Source: Bacteroidales bacterium UBA4070
Lineage (GTDB): Bacteria; Bacteroidota; Bacteroidia; Bacteroidales; VadinHA17
NCBI GenBank assembly: GCA_002383485.1
Contig: DFYY01000047.1
Coordinates: 1-17,880 of the forward strand
DNA: 17,880 nt
Reading direction: 5' to 3'
Shown piece after piece: positions 7,083 through 14,342 of this stretch. Within the stretch, counting starts at the first letter, position 1. Every line of letters begins with the position of its first letter. Under the pieces are notes generated by a model, which saw only the letters and a list, made by a program, of their open reading frames with translations, did no database searches and was not told where the DNA came from. A program made the translations under genes and the position numbers.

Positions 7083-8108
7083 ATGGAGACGGTGAAGAAA
7101 AAGGGTGGAAAACCCGAATGGATGGAGATCATATCAAGGTACAACAAGCCTGATAATCTCAAGAGCTGGTGGCAGATAATAAATTCTGTCGTGGCATACC
7201 TGCTAATGTGGGCCCTGATGATATGGTCGCTGAATATCTCCTACTGGCTCACCCTGGCACTGTCTATCCCGGCGGCAGGGTTCCTGGTAAGGACTTTCAT
7301 AATCTTCCACGACTGCGGTCACGGGTCATTCTTCAGCTCAAAACGCATGAACACCATCATTGGTGTGATAACCGGGTTACTTGTTTTTACTCCCTACCAT
7401 CGGTGGCACCGCGATCATCACATCCATCACCAGACCGTTGGAAACCTTGATAAGAGGGGGATAGGAGACGTAATGACCCTGACTGTTGAGGAGTATCAAA
7501 AGAAGAGCAGGTGGCAGCGTTTTGTCTATCGGCTGTACCGTAACCCGGTGTTTCTCCTGGGTGTTGCACCGATGCTCCTTTTTGTGGTGCTCAACCGCCT
7601 CCCCAAGAAATATATGTCGGTGAAGGAACATGTTTATCTTCAGCTGACCAACCTGGCTCTTGTAATGATAGTTGCCGCCATGGTAATTACTATAGGCTGG
7701 AAAGCGTACCTGATGATCCAGCTGCCGGTACTGTACATAGCCACGGTTCACGGTGTCTGGCTCTTTTATGTACAGCACCAGTACAGGCATGTCAAATGGA
7801 GCGACTCATCCTCATGGGATTACAAGACGATGGCGCTGGACGGCAGCTCGTTCTTCAGGCTCCCGGCTGTGCTTAACTGGTTCACAGGTAATATCGGCTA
7901 CCATCATATCCATCATCTGAGTCCTCTCATTCCCAACTATAAACTGAAGAAGTGCAATGATGAGAACCCGCTCTTCGGGCAGGTTAAGCCGGTGACTTTC
8001 TGGTCGGCCTTTAATTCTCTGATGCTCCGCCTGTGGGATGAGAAGAGGGGAATGCTTATCAGTTTCAGGGAGATGCGGCAGGGCAGGGAGCAGGTAATAA
8101 CCGGATGA
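7083..8108 (+). CDS. Membrane fatty-acid desaturase
   Basis: Integral membrane di-iron desaturase of about 341 aa. It would introduce a double bond into acyl chains, probably acyl lipids. The three histidine boxes are present: HDCGH (76-80), HRWHRDHHIHH (106-116) and HHIHH (274-278). A further QHQYRH lies at about 231-236. Hydrophobic segments sit before the first box, around residues 155-220, and between boxes 2 and 3. The pattern fits the delta-12/omega-6-like FA_desaturase family, but regiospecificity cannot be read from it. A longer frame begins with GTG at 7038; the ATG at 7083 (METVKKKGGKPEW) is preferred for start codon and family likeness. The gene has its own promoter, is monocistronic, and faces pabC tail to tail. 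Such enzymes usually adjust membrane fluidity. Confidence 0.9.
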   Translation: METVKKKGGKPEWMEIISRYNKPDNLKSWWQIINSVVAYLLMWALMIWSLNISYWLTLALSIPAAGFLVRTFIIFHDCGHGSFFSSKRMNTIIGVITGLLVFTPYHRWHRDHHIHHQTVGNLDKRGIGDVMTLTVEEYQKKSRWQRFVYRLYRNPVFLLGVAPMLLFVVLNRLPKKYMSVKEHVYLQLTNLALVMIVAAMVITIGWKAYLMIQLPVLYIATVHGVWLFYVQHQYRHVKWSDSSSWDYKTMALDGSSFFRLPAVLNWFTGNIGYHHIHHLSPLIPNYKLKKCNDENPLFGQVKPVTFWSAFNSLMLRLWDEKRGMLISFREMRQGREQVITG

Positions 8109-8111
8109 TCC

Positions 8112-8159
8112 CCGGCATTAACTCCGGCATTATTCCCGGTATTAACTCCGGCTGTTAAT
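8112..8159. repeat. Four 12-bp tandem repeats between convergent genes
   Basis: Units of 12 bases start at 8112, 8124, 8136 and 8148: CCGGCATTAACT, CCGGCATTATTC, CCGGTATTAACT, CCGGCTGTTAAT. They fill the whole gap between the stop of the desaturase (8108) and the stop of pabC (8159). The alternating CCGG and TTAA cores also give short palindromes, so the array could fold. Confidence 0.8.
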
Positions 8160-8752
8160 TAACGTATTATATTACTTACTGGCAGGAGAGGGGCATCACA
8201 TCCGAGCACTGCGTTGATCAGCCTGAAACCGACGAATCTGCCAAGGTCATCAACAGTTAATCTTTCTTCCCTTATAGTTCCTTCGATCAACAGCTTCTCC
8301 CGCATCGTGCCTCGCAGCAGGGGTGTGTCAGGCATGATCCAACGCAAGCCGTCGGTAAAAACGATGTTGGAATAAGAGGTGTCCGTAACAAAACCGTTTT
8401 TAACTATCAGCACATCATCGGCAACTCCGCGGTCAATCAGACCGGTCAGGCAGGTACGGTCGAGGTACTTCAGGCTGTAGTCAATGTCATCTGCATGGAC
8501 AACCTTCAGGGTGCGTATAACGGCAGGCCGATACGGGATGAACTCAATTGAGATTATTGATTCTTCATAGATGACCCGGCACCTGTAAACACCGGTGAGG
8601 CTGTCTTCCGGTACGCTGATGTGTTCAGCCAGGCTGATATCGCCGGTGCTCCCGAAGAGCTTCCGCCGTGAGGCGTTGAGCCGCTTCTCATGCAACCCGA
8701 GGTTTTGCGGTTCGCCGTCAAAGATCCTTATTGTTTCAAACAGCCGGCACAT
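8159..8752 (-). CDS. pabC: Aminodeoxychorismate lyase (class IV aminotransferase fold)
   Basis: PLP enzyme of about 197 aa, proposed to release p-aminobenzoate and pyruvate from 4-amino-4-deoxychorismate for folate synthesis. Class IV features: the N-terminal LFETIRIFDG and HEKRLNASRRKLFG, the probable PLP lysine Lys95 in SLKYLDRT, the TDTSYSNIVF strand, and TPLLRGTMREKLL. It is shorter than the E. coli enzyme (about 270 aa), mostly in the N-terminal half, as is typical of the short Bacteroidota form. The ATG at 8752 is preferred to a TTG at 8764. It overlaps the pabB stop by 17 bases, which suggests translational coupling. Class IV enzymes also include branched-chain and D-amino-acid transaminases, but the overlap with pabB favours PabC strongly. 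Confidence 0.85.
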   Translation of the reverse strand: MCRLFETIRIFDGEPQNLGLHEKRLNASRRKLFGSTGDISLAEHISVPEDSLTGVYRCRVIYEESIISIEFIPYRPAVIRTLKVVHADDIDYSLKYLDRTCLTGLIDRGVADDVLIVKNGFVTDTSYSNIVFTDGLRWIMPDTPLLRGTMREKLLIEGTIREERLTVDDLGRFVGFRLINAVLGCDAPLLPVSNIIR

Positions 8753-9716
8753 ATATCTTGTCAATCATCTCCCTGTATTCCGACTGCGGGTCACTGAACG
8801 AGGTGATACCCCCACCGCTGCGGTAGAAGTAACCGTTGCCACGCTTTTCGATAAAGCGGATCATCACCCCGCTGTCGAGGCTGTTGCCGTCAAAGATCCC
8901 GGCAATACCTGTATAATAGCCACGCGGGATCTCTTCAACTGCTGCAATGATCTCCGTTGTTTTCTTCTTCGGGGCGCCGCTGACAGAGCCGGCCGGGAGC
9001 AACGAAAAGATTATATCTCCGAGGGCAGACTCATAACCCTTTGCCAGGCAGCCGCATATTTCCGAGCTGACCTGCAACAGGTTCGTGGCGCCGGTCCGGA
9101 TAAGGTCAAAATACCTGAAGCGCTTCACCCTTACTTTGGTTGCCACTATGCTCAGGTCGTTCCTGATCAGGTCAACAATTGTATAGTGCTCCGCAGTCTC
9201 CTTGGGATCATTCAGGATTACGTTTTCTGCATCCGGAATGGAGGCATCAATGGTCCCCTTCATCGGGAAGGAGCGGATCTTGTCATTACTTATGCTTACG
9301 AAGATTTCCGGTGAGAAGCAGACAAACTGATCTTTTAGCCAGAGCCTGTAGCGGGCAGTGGCCGCATCGAAGATCTCCCGGAGAGATACGTTGAGCTCCA
9401 CCGGTGTTGAGCAGGTAAGGTTCAGCAGGAAGGTGTTGCCGAGGGCTATCTCGTGATTCACGATGCTGAATTTCCTGAGATACTCTTCGTAACTCTCAGG
9501 ATGCTTAATGAGCTGCGGATGTGACAGCTTCCCATTTCCGCGAGGGGCAAGGCTGTTGGTGATTCCGTTGAAATCATAGAGCAGGTCCCCGGGGTCAATC
9601 TCATCAAGCCTGAATATCAGTGGCTTGACCTGCTCAAAGTCAATGATGAAGAGGAACGGGATCCCGGTGCCACCCCATTCGTTCATTTGCTCTTTAATTG
9701 TATTTTTACCGCTCAT
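8736..9716 (-). CDS. pabB: Aminodeoxychorismate synthase component I
   Basis: Chorismate-binding enzyme of 326 aa that aminates chorismate using ammonia supplied by the PabA partner. Key motifs: SFPMKGT at 149-155, whose Lys153 corresponds to the lysine of PIKGT that marks aminodeoxychorismate synthase rather than anthranilate synthase (PIAGT); DLIRNDLS at 182-189; LLPAGSVSGAPKKKT at 239-253; GYYTGIAGIFDG at 266-277; and GGGIT at 301-305. It lacks the long N-terminal tryptophan-binding region of E. coli PabB (453 aa), so feedback control by that pocket is unlikely. It is followed by overlapping pabC and is divergent from pabA, with starts 24 bases apart. A -7 box (TACATTTG, 9741-9734) overlaps the first codon of pabA. 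Confidence 0.9.
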   Translation of the reverse strand: MSGKNTIKEQMNEWGGTGIPFLFIIDFEQVKPLIFRLDEIDPGDLLYDFNGITNSLAPRGNGKLSHPQLIKHPESYEEYLRKFSIVNHEIALGNTFLLNLTCSTPVELNVSLREIFDAATARYRLWLKDQFVCFSPEIFVSISNDKIRSFPMKGTIDASIPDAENVILNDPKETAEHYTIVDLIRNDLSIVATKVRVKRFRYFDLIRTGATNLLQVSSEICGCLAKGYESALGDIIFSLLPAGSVSGAPKKKTTEIIAAVEEIPRGYYTGIAGIFDGNSLDSGVMIRFIEKRGNGYFYRSGGGITSFSDPQSEYREMIDKIYVPAV

Positions 9717-9733
9717 CCTTCATCCTGCGGAGG

Positions 9734-9741
9734 CAAATGTA
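9734..9741 (-). promoter_or_regulatory. Promoter -7 box for pabB-pabC
   Basis: TACATTTG on the minus strand fits TAnnTTTG, 17 bases before the pabB ATG at 9716. Its far end is the first base of pabA, so polymerase would bind within the divergent gene. No clear -33 element is seen. Confidence 0.4.
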
Positions 9742-10343
9742 TGAATTACCGAAGACCGAAAATCCTTGTTGTCGATAATTATGACTCGTTTACCTTCAAT
9801 CTCGTTGAGATTCTGAGGGATTCAGACATGTGCGACTTCGACATAGAGAAGAATGACAGGATCCATGCTGAGAGTGTTGCAAGATATGACGGCTTTCTCT
9901 TTTCGCCGGGACCGGGAGTTCCGGCAGATGCTCCGGTGATGTCTGAGCTCCTGCGAAAATATTCCCGCAGGAAGGGTTTTTTGGGGATCTGTCTCGGGCA
10001 CCAGGCGATTGCAGAGACCTGCGGGCTGAAGCTGCAGAGGCTGGATACCGTGAGGCATGGGGTGAGGACGAAGATCACACTGGTTGATCCGGCTGATTAT
10101 CTTTTTGCCGGAGTGCCTCCGGAGTTTGACGTCGGTCTGTATCATTCATGGGGTGTATACAATGACGCCGGCATTGACTATTCTGCACTGGGTTTAAAGG
10201 TGACGGCGCTGAGTGAGGACGGCATTATCATAACCCTGGCACATACCCGCTGCAATTTCCGCGGGGTACAGTTTCACCCGGAGTCGTACATGTCTGAATA
10301 CGGTCCGTTGCTGGTGCGGAACTGGATAGGCAGCCTGGGCTGA
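9741..10343 (+). CDS. pabA: Glutamine amidotransferase, aminodeoxychorismate synthase component II
   Basis: Class I glutamine amidotransferase of 200 aa that supplies ammonia to PabB. The N-terminus KILVVDNYDSFTFNLVE is the classic PabA/TrpG beginning. The oxyanion strand is FSPGPGVP (54-61), the nucleophile Cys84 lies in GICLGHQ, and the His179/Glu181 pair lies in FHPES. TrpG and PabA cannot be separated by motifs alone; PabA is chosen because pabB and pabC are adjacent and no trp gene is present. It may serve both pathways. The ATG at 9741 has a good Shine-Dalgarno (GCGGAGG, 9727-9733). The gene is divergent from pabBC, an unusual split because these genes are often co-directional. Confidence 0.87.
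   Translation: MNYRRPKILVVDNYDSFTFNLVEILRDSDMCDFDIEKNDRIHAESVARYDGFLFSPGPGVPADAPVMSELLRKYSRRKGFLGICLGHQAIAETCGLKLQRLDTVRHGVRTKITLVDPADYLFAGVPPEFDVGLYHSWGVYNDAGIDYSALGLKVTALSEDGIIITLAHTRCNFRGVQFHPESYMSEYGPLLVRNWIGSLG
10163..10178. repeat. 16-bp exact direct repeat, copy 1
   Basis: TGACGCCGGCATTGAC occurs inside pabA here and again at 10377-10392, in the spacer just after pabA. Only this core is exact; flanking similarity is weak. Confidence 0.7.
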
Positions 10344-10376
10344 TACCGTAGAACACCAGGGCCGCGAGTGGGAGTA

Positions 10377-10392
10377 TGACGCCGGCATTGAC
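10377..10392. repeat. 16-bp exact direct repeat, copy 2
   Basis: Second copy of TGACGCCGGCATTGAC, in the 60-base gap between the converging pabA and ADP-ribosylglycohydrolase genes. It may be a scrap of a local duplication of the pabA 3' region. Confidence 0.7.
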
Positions 10393-10403
10393 GCCGAAAA
10401 ATG

Positions 10404-11393
10404 TCAGTTGCCGTAAAGGCTCGCCCCAAGTCTTTCTGCCAGTTCCTCAATATCTTCCCTGCGTGCTAAATGGCTTATCCACGACTCCGGTATGGAGCCA
10501 AAGCCGTAGAGCAGGCCGGCAAGTCCGCCGGTGACGGCAGCGGTGGTGTCAGTGTCCTGGCCGAGGTTGACCGCACGCAGAACGGCTTCGTGGTAGGAGT
10601 CAGTGGTGAGCAGGCACCAGACAGCCGCCTCAAGGGTGTCAATTACGTAACCGCTGCTGCGGATCTCACCCTCGGGAAGCCTGTGAATGTCATACTTGAG
10701 GAGCCTGTCAAAAATCACCACCTCCGCCGGGTCAATAAGCAGTGCGGAGAGGTGCCCCGAGACCACTTTTTGCAGGTCCCTGTAGATATCTATTTTCTCC
10801 TTGCCTTCCAGAATCTGCCTGGCGAATTCGAGGTAGTAGAAGCAGGCTATTACTGACCGTATGTGCCCGTGAGTGATCGAGGATACCTGTCGCGTCAGCT
10901 CGAAGCGCTCAGTCAGAGGCTTGCCGTTCATATAAAACAGGAGGGGTAGGATCCGCATCAGCGAGCCGTTGCCGTTCGATGCCTCGTCGGTGGGGCCCGC
11001 CATGACAGCCGGAGTTCCTTTCGCCAGGCGGTCAATGGCTGTCCTTGTGGCGTTGCCTATGTCAAACACTTCGCCCTGCGCAGTCCAGAAGGCCTCGCGA
11101 TGCCATTTCACGAAATTCAGACCGATGGCATTGACATCAAATCCCTGTGTCAGCGCCTCGGCCAGGCAGAAGGTGAGGGAGCTGTCGTCTGACCAGATGC
11201 CGGGAGGCAGGTCATATGTTCTGTAGCCGGTCATGCCTGTAACCGGGTTGAGAATTCTCTCCTGCCGGCTTTCAAACTCAACCGGTACCCCCAGCGCATC
11301 GCCTACGGCCACCCCGAAAAGTGCTGATTTTATTGTATATGAATGATTTTCGCCATGGTTGGCGTTATCCGGCCGCTTCTCTCCTCCGTTCAT
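10404..11393 (-). CDS. ADP-ribosylglycohydrolase family protein
   Basis: Protein of 329 aa of the DraG/ARH family, all-alpha di-magnesium hydrolases that remove ADP-ribose from proteins or small molecules. Metal and substrate motifs in order: GVAVGDALGVPVEF at about 27-40, the WSDDSS metal site at 67-72 (usually TDDT or TDDS), GNGSLMRILPL, the THGH motif, and the C-terminal NLGQDTDTTAAVTGGLAGLLYG, which supplies the second pair of aspartates. All expected ligands are present, so an active enzyme is likely. No ADP-ribosyltransferase is visible beside it, so the target is unknown. The ATG at 11393 has an AAAGGG-like ribosome site. It converges with pabA across a 60-base spacer and is divergent from the methyltransferase. 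Confidence 0.9.
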   Translation of the reverse strand: MNGGEKRPDNANHGENHSYTIKSALFGVAVGDALGVPVEFESRQERILNPVTGMTGYRTYDLPPGIWSDDSSLTFCLAEALTQGFDVNAIGLNFVKWHREAFWTAQGEVFDIGNATRTAIDRLAKGTPAVMAGPTDEASNGNGSLMRILPLLFYMNGKPLTERFELTRQVSSITHGHIRSVIACFYYLEFARQILEGKEKIDIYRDLQKVVSGHLSALLIDPAEVVIFDRLLKYDIHRLPEGEIRSSGYVIDTLEAAVWCLLTTDSYHEAVLRAVNLGQDTDTTAAVTGGLAGLLYGFGSIPESWISHLARREDIEELAERLGASLYGN

Positions 11394-11548
11394 ATTATCC
11401 CTTTAAATGTTCTCCCCACCTGTCGGGTTGTTCCCAGTGACTACAATTTAACGAGACGGGAAGAAGAATAGTATAAAAGGAAGCAATGACAGGTTAGACT
11501 GGAAGTGCAGCCCGGTCTCCGCCCGTGCAGAACCCGACTTTAATAACA

Positions 11549-11556
11549 TACATTTG
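11549..11556 (+). promoter_or_regulatory. Promoter -7 box for the methyltransferase
   Basis: TACATTTG fits TAnnTTTG and lies 18 bases before the ATG at 11575. No good -33 element is seen at 19-21 bases upstream. Confidence 0.5.
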
Positions 11557-11574
11557 TCAAAGTAATTTTAATGT

Positions 11575-12198
11575 ATGGGCTTCTCAATCAAAGGATTTCT
11601 TTACCGGGTCTTTATTGATCCGCTGGTCAACGGGCTTCGCAGATGCGTAGCTGCGATGATACTCCCTGGGGAGAAGGTCATTGACATTGCATGCGGGACG
11701 GGAGCGTTGTCACTTACAATGGCCCGCAATGCCGGCCATGTCACGGGTATTGATCTTTCAGAAGATATGATCACAACAGCCAGCCGGACTGCGCAGAGGC
11801 GAAGGGTTTCCAATGTCTCCTTCAGCCTGCTCGATGCAACTGACCTGTCGTGCTTTCCTGACTTCAGCTTCGATGCGGCCGTGTCGACCCTTGCAATGCA
11901 CCAGTTTGATCCGGAGACGGGTGCCAGAGTGCTCAGGGAGATGAGTCGCCTTGCGAAACGGATAGTCATTGCCGACTATAACTGTCCCATGAGAAGCGGG
12001 CCGGCAGCCTGGTTGTCACGGAGCATTGAACGTGCTGCCGGGGGCGACCATTACCGCAACTTCAGGCAATACATGGCGCGCGGCGGACTGGTGAGGCTGG
12101 CAGCGGATGCAGGCCTGGTGATAGCCTCCAGCGAGGAGAGGGGTGAAGGTGTATTCATTATTGCAGGGATGTCGCTGACGGGTTCAGTCAGTAAATAA
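11575..12198 (+). CDS. Class I SAM-dependent methyltransferase
   Basis: Soluble protein of 207 aa with a Methyltransf_11-type Rossmann domain. Motif I is VIDIACGTGALSL (35-47), binding S-adenosylmethionine. GIDLSEDMITTAS at 58-70 carries the acidic residue for the ribose hydroxyls. Motif II is LLDATDLSCFPDFSFDAAVS, and VLREMSRLAKRIVIADY gives the later strand. The N-terminal 30 residues (RVFIDPLVNGLRRCV) fit the cap region of UbiE/MenG-like enzymes, but the substrate cannot be inferred. It stands alone after its own promoter; the next gene starts 149 bases later from a separate promoter. Overall length is normal for the family and nothing appears truncated. Confidence 0.85.
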   Translation: MGFSIKGFLYRVFIDPLVNGLRRCVAAMILPGEKVIDIACGTGALSLTMARNAGHVTGIDLSEDMITTASRTAQRRRVSNVSFSLLDATDLSCFPDFSFDAAVSTLAMHQFDPETGARVLREMSRLAKRIVIADYNCPMRSGPAAWLSRSIERAAGGDHYRNFRQYMARGGLVRLAADAGLVIASSEERGEGVFIIAGMSLTGSVSK

Positions 12199-12210
12199 TT
12201 ACTTAAATCG

Positions 12211-12241
12211 CTTGCGATATAAAAAAGTTTATTTACCTTTG
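12211..12241 (+). promoter_or_regulatory. Promoter of the peroxidase-ohrR operon
   Basis: CTTG at 12211-12214, a 19-base spacer, then TACCTTTG at 12234-12241, one mismatch from the full consensus. It implies a leader of about 100 bases before the ATG at 12348. The leader holds a 7-codon frame (MKIGFAR, 12276-12299) and TAATTGTA at 12311-12318, which resembles half of a Bacillus-type OhrR operator. Both are only suggestive. Confidence 0.6.
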
Positions 12242-12347
12242 TGTCGCCTCCGATAATATCGTAGCAGATAAAAAAATGAAAATCGGATTTGCACGGTAAT
12301 AAAGAGGCAGTAATTGTAAGGATAAAAACAAACAAATACGGAATAAC

Positions 12348-12836
12348 ATGAAACAGAATTTCTATCAGTTCAAGGCGATGAGTCTCCAGGGAAAGGAGAT
12401 AAGCATGGAGGATTTTAAGGGCAAGGCCGTGGTCGTGGTAAACACTGCCAGCAAATGCGGACTGACCCCGCAGTATGAGGGTCTCGAGAAATTATATAAG
12501 AAGTATAAGGATGACGGTCTTGTGATACTTGGTTTCCCGAGTAACCAGTTTGCCAACCAGGAGCCGGGCGACGAGAAATCGATAGCAGAGGGGTGCCTTG
12601 TGAATTACGGGGTTACCTTCCCGATGTTCTCCAAAGTTGATGTCAACGGCGAGTCGGCGCACCCGGTCTTCAAATACCTGACAGGTGAGCTTGGTACTGT
12701 TTTCGGCAGGAGGGTTAAATGGAATTTCACGAAGTTCCTTATTGACCGTAACGGAAAACCCGTTAAGCGGTTTGCGCCTACCAGGAAGCCTGAAACAATG
12801 GAGGAAAGTATTAAGAAGGTGCTGGAGACAAAATAA
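12348..12836 (+). CDS. Thiol glutathione peroxidase family (thioredoxin-type)
   Basis: Protein of 162 aa reducing hydrogen or organic peroxides with thiol donors. The peroxidatic residue is Cys37 (NTASKCGLT, selenocysteine in animal enzymes). The catalytic partners are Gln67 in FPSNQF and Trp125/Asn126 in KWNFTKFLI. Cys83 in EGCLVNYGVTFPM sits where the resolving cysteine of thioredoxin-dependent GPx enzymes lies, so a 2-Cys thioredoxin-coupled cycle is likely. There is no signal peptide, so it is cytoplasmic. It is the first gene of a two-gene operon: the OhrR-type regulator starts 11 bases after its stop. Regulation by organic peroxide through that repressor is a reasonable inference. Confidence 0.92.
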   Translation: MKQNFYQFKAMSLQGKEISMEDFKGKAVVVVNTASKCGLTPQYEGLEKLYKKYKDDGLVILGFPSNQFANQEPGDEKSIAEGCLVNYGVTFPMFSKVDVNGESAHPVFKYLTGELGTVFGRRVKWNFTKFLIDRNGKPVKRFAPTRKPETMEESIKKVLETK

Positions 12837-12846
12837 ACCACATGCC

Positions 12847-13287
12847 ATGGCTTACGAACAGCTCAAACTTGAGAACCAGTTATGTTTTCCTGTGTATGCG
12901 GCATCACGGCTTATAACAAGGGAGTACCAGCCCTTTCTTGACCGGCTGGGGATAACTTACCCGCAGTACCTGGTGCTGATGATACTGTGGGAGGAGGATG
13001 GCATGCCGGTTAATGATATAGCGAAGAAGCTGATACTGAACACGAATACAATCACCCCTCTGCTCAAGAGGATGGAGCATCAGGGCATTGTGAAGCGGAA
13101 GCGCTCGGGGGAGGATGAGAGGAAGGTTATTGTACAGCTTACCGCCAAGGGCAGGGAGTTGCAGGAGGAGGCCAGAATGATCCCTGAAAAACTTGCCTCG
13201 CGGCTGCTGGAAGGTGACCTGAAGGTTGATGATCTGATCAGGCTGAAGGAGTCGCTGGATTCAATGATCAGGTTACTTTCAAGATAG
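12847..13287 (+). CDS. ohrR: OhrR-type MarR-family peroxide-sensing repressor
   Basis: Winged-helix dimeric repressor of 146 aa. The N-terminus KLENQLCFPVYAASRLITRE contains the reactive Cys13 of OhrR, whose oxidation by organic hydroperoxides releases DNA. LGITYPQYLVLMILWEEDGM is also a hallmark of OhrR. The recognition helix is LILNTNTITPLLKRME, and the wing is KRKRSGEDERKVIVQLT. No other cysteine is present, so it is of the 1-Cys class, forming mixed disulfides with a small thiol. The true start is the ATG at 12847, although the frame is open far upstream into the peroxidase gene. The usual partner, the Ohr peroxidase, is absent here; a glutathione peroxidase takes its place. It ends with TAG, the only intact gene in the window that does so. 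Confidence 0.9.
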   Translation: MAYEQLKLENQLCFPVYAASRLITREYQPFLDRLGITYPQYLVLMILWEEDGMPVNDIAKKLILNTNTITPLLKRMEHQGIVKRKRSGEDERKVIVQLTAKGRELQEEARMIPEKLASRLLEGDLKVDDLIRLKESLDSMIRLLSR

Positions 13288-13303
13288 AGTTCCGGCAGGT
13301 TAC

Positions 13304-13343
13304 GGCCGCCACGTTCAGGGTAGTGTCAAACCTCATGGCGGCC
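13304..13343. repeat. Inverted repeat between convergent ohrR and NlpC genes
   Basis: GGCCGCCA at 13304-13311 and TGGCGGCC at 13336-13343 form an 8-bp GC-rich stem with a 24-base loop, in the 98-base gap where two transcripts meet. There is no T-run, so it may act as a two-way transcript end or simply be a hairpin. Confidence 0.45.
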
Positions 13344-13385
13344 ACCATGCTCAGGCGATTACCGGCACTGCCTGTGATGTGAGTT

Positions 13386-14015
13386 TCACTCGAAGATCCT
13401 CGTTGCGAACAGGTACCGTTCGCTCCAGTACGGGTCGTCCAGGGCGGTGATTATCACCCCTCTGCTGCTCGATGTGTGAATGAATTTTCCATCCCCGGCA
13501 TAGATCCCGGTATGGGTTATCAGGCGGCTTGTGTTGTATGTCCTGATAAAAAAGAGCAGATCGCCGGGCATGAGCATCTCTCTTTCAGCAATGATCTGGC
13601 CGTACCTGGCCTGTTCCTCGGAGCTGTGGGGGAGGGTGATCCCGTGAGTTACGAATACCCTGAAGATCAGTCCCGAGCAGTCCATGCACCTGGCTGTTGT
13701 GCCCCCCATGCAGTGAGGCACTCCCAGGTATCCGCGGGCTGTTTCAATTATCGCTGCTGCGGTTACAGTACCTGCGGCAACGGGTTGCTGAATTCCGGTC
13801 TCCATAAACTTTTCGAGTCGCTTCTCTTCCGCTGAGCTCATCGTTACATCCGGTATCCGCAGTGTGATTTCGGGGGTTTTGATTACCACACCGGAGGAAC
13901 TTCGCCCTGCGCTGCCGTCATCCGATGCACCGGGAGCGGCTCTGCGTGAACAGGAGGCAGCCAGCAGCAGTGTGGCCACGGTCAGAAGGGTGAAATATAT
14001 GTCTGGTACTCTCAA
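13386..14015 (-). CDS. NlpC/P60 family lipoprotein (cell-wall hydrolase)
   Basis: Lipoprotein of 209 aa: a hydrophobic signal (IYFTLLTVATLLLAASC) with lipobox LAAS-Cys22, a Ser/Gly-rich linker to about residue 45, then an NlpC/P60 cysteine peptidase. Catalytic Cys113 lies in DCSGLIF, His168 in THTGIYAG and the third residue His180 in KFIHTSS. Such enzymes cut peptide bonds of peptidoglycan stems, usually D-Glu-gamma to diamino acid. Extra cysteines occur at 102 and 110 near the active site (HCMGGTTARCMDC). The start must be the TTG at 14015, because an in-frame TAA lies eight codons upstream and the next ATG is past the signal peptide. It faces ohrR tail to tail and is divergent from the lipoprotein at 14343. 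Confidence 0.87.
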   Translation of the reverse strand: MRVPDIYFTLLTVATLLLAASCSRRAAPGASDDGSAGRSSSGVVIKTPEITLRIPDVTMSSAEEKRLEKFMETGIQQPVAAGTVTAAAIIETARGYLGVPHCMGGTTARCMDCSGLIFRVFVTHGITLPHSSEEQARYGQIIAEREMLMPGDLLFFIRTYNTSRLITHTGIYAGDGKFIHTSSSRGVIITALDDPYWSERYLFATRIFE

Positions 14016-14342
14016 TGGGCTGACATTAATTGTTTTATTTTATCCTGCGGCTGTCATGGCCAGAATGAAGAGAAATTTCTTCATGAGACTGAGATTGTAT
14101 CAGACGCTTTTATACTATAACGTGAATATAACGGATATTTATTTTACAGGTCATGTGTTTTAAGGGTGTGCCGGGGGCAGAGAGCCATCAAGGTGTCATA
14201 AAATGGCTATTTGAGAGGAAAATGTTATTGCATTCCTGCAATAAACCTTTGCATAATGCGGTTAATACAAATGGAATCTGCCGAATTCGTGACTGAAGTA
14301 CTGTTAAACAATTCATATATTTTATTAACCAAATTGATTGTA
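14016..14342. other. 327-base divergent intergenic region
   Basis: This stretch between the divergent NlpC lipoprotein and the lipoprotein at 14343 holds a mini-frame on the minus strand (MKKFLFILAMTAAG then TAA, 14084-14040), in frame with the NlpC gene, and a perfect hairpin at 14225-14244. No TAnnTTTG box was found on either strand at a convincing position, and no longer gene was seen. Confidence 0.5.
14225..14244. promoter_or_regulatory. Perfect 8-bp inverted repeat upstream of a lipoprotein gene
   Basis: TTATTGCA, the loop TTCC, then TGCAATAA, a perfect palindrome about 100 bases before the ATG at 14343. It could be an operator or an RNA hairpin. No T-run follows, so it is not a typical terminator. 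Confidence 0.5.

Noticed and set aside
8595..9314. A 239-codon plus-strand frame across pabC and pabB
   Set aside because: It runs antisense to two well-recognised enzymes and spans their overlap; its composition is arbitrary.
13864..14163. A 99-codon plus-strand frame opposite the NlpC lipoprotein start
   Set aside because: It is the complement of the signal peptide and Ser/Gly linker, with no domain or start context.
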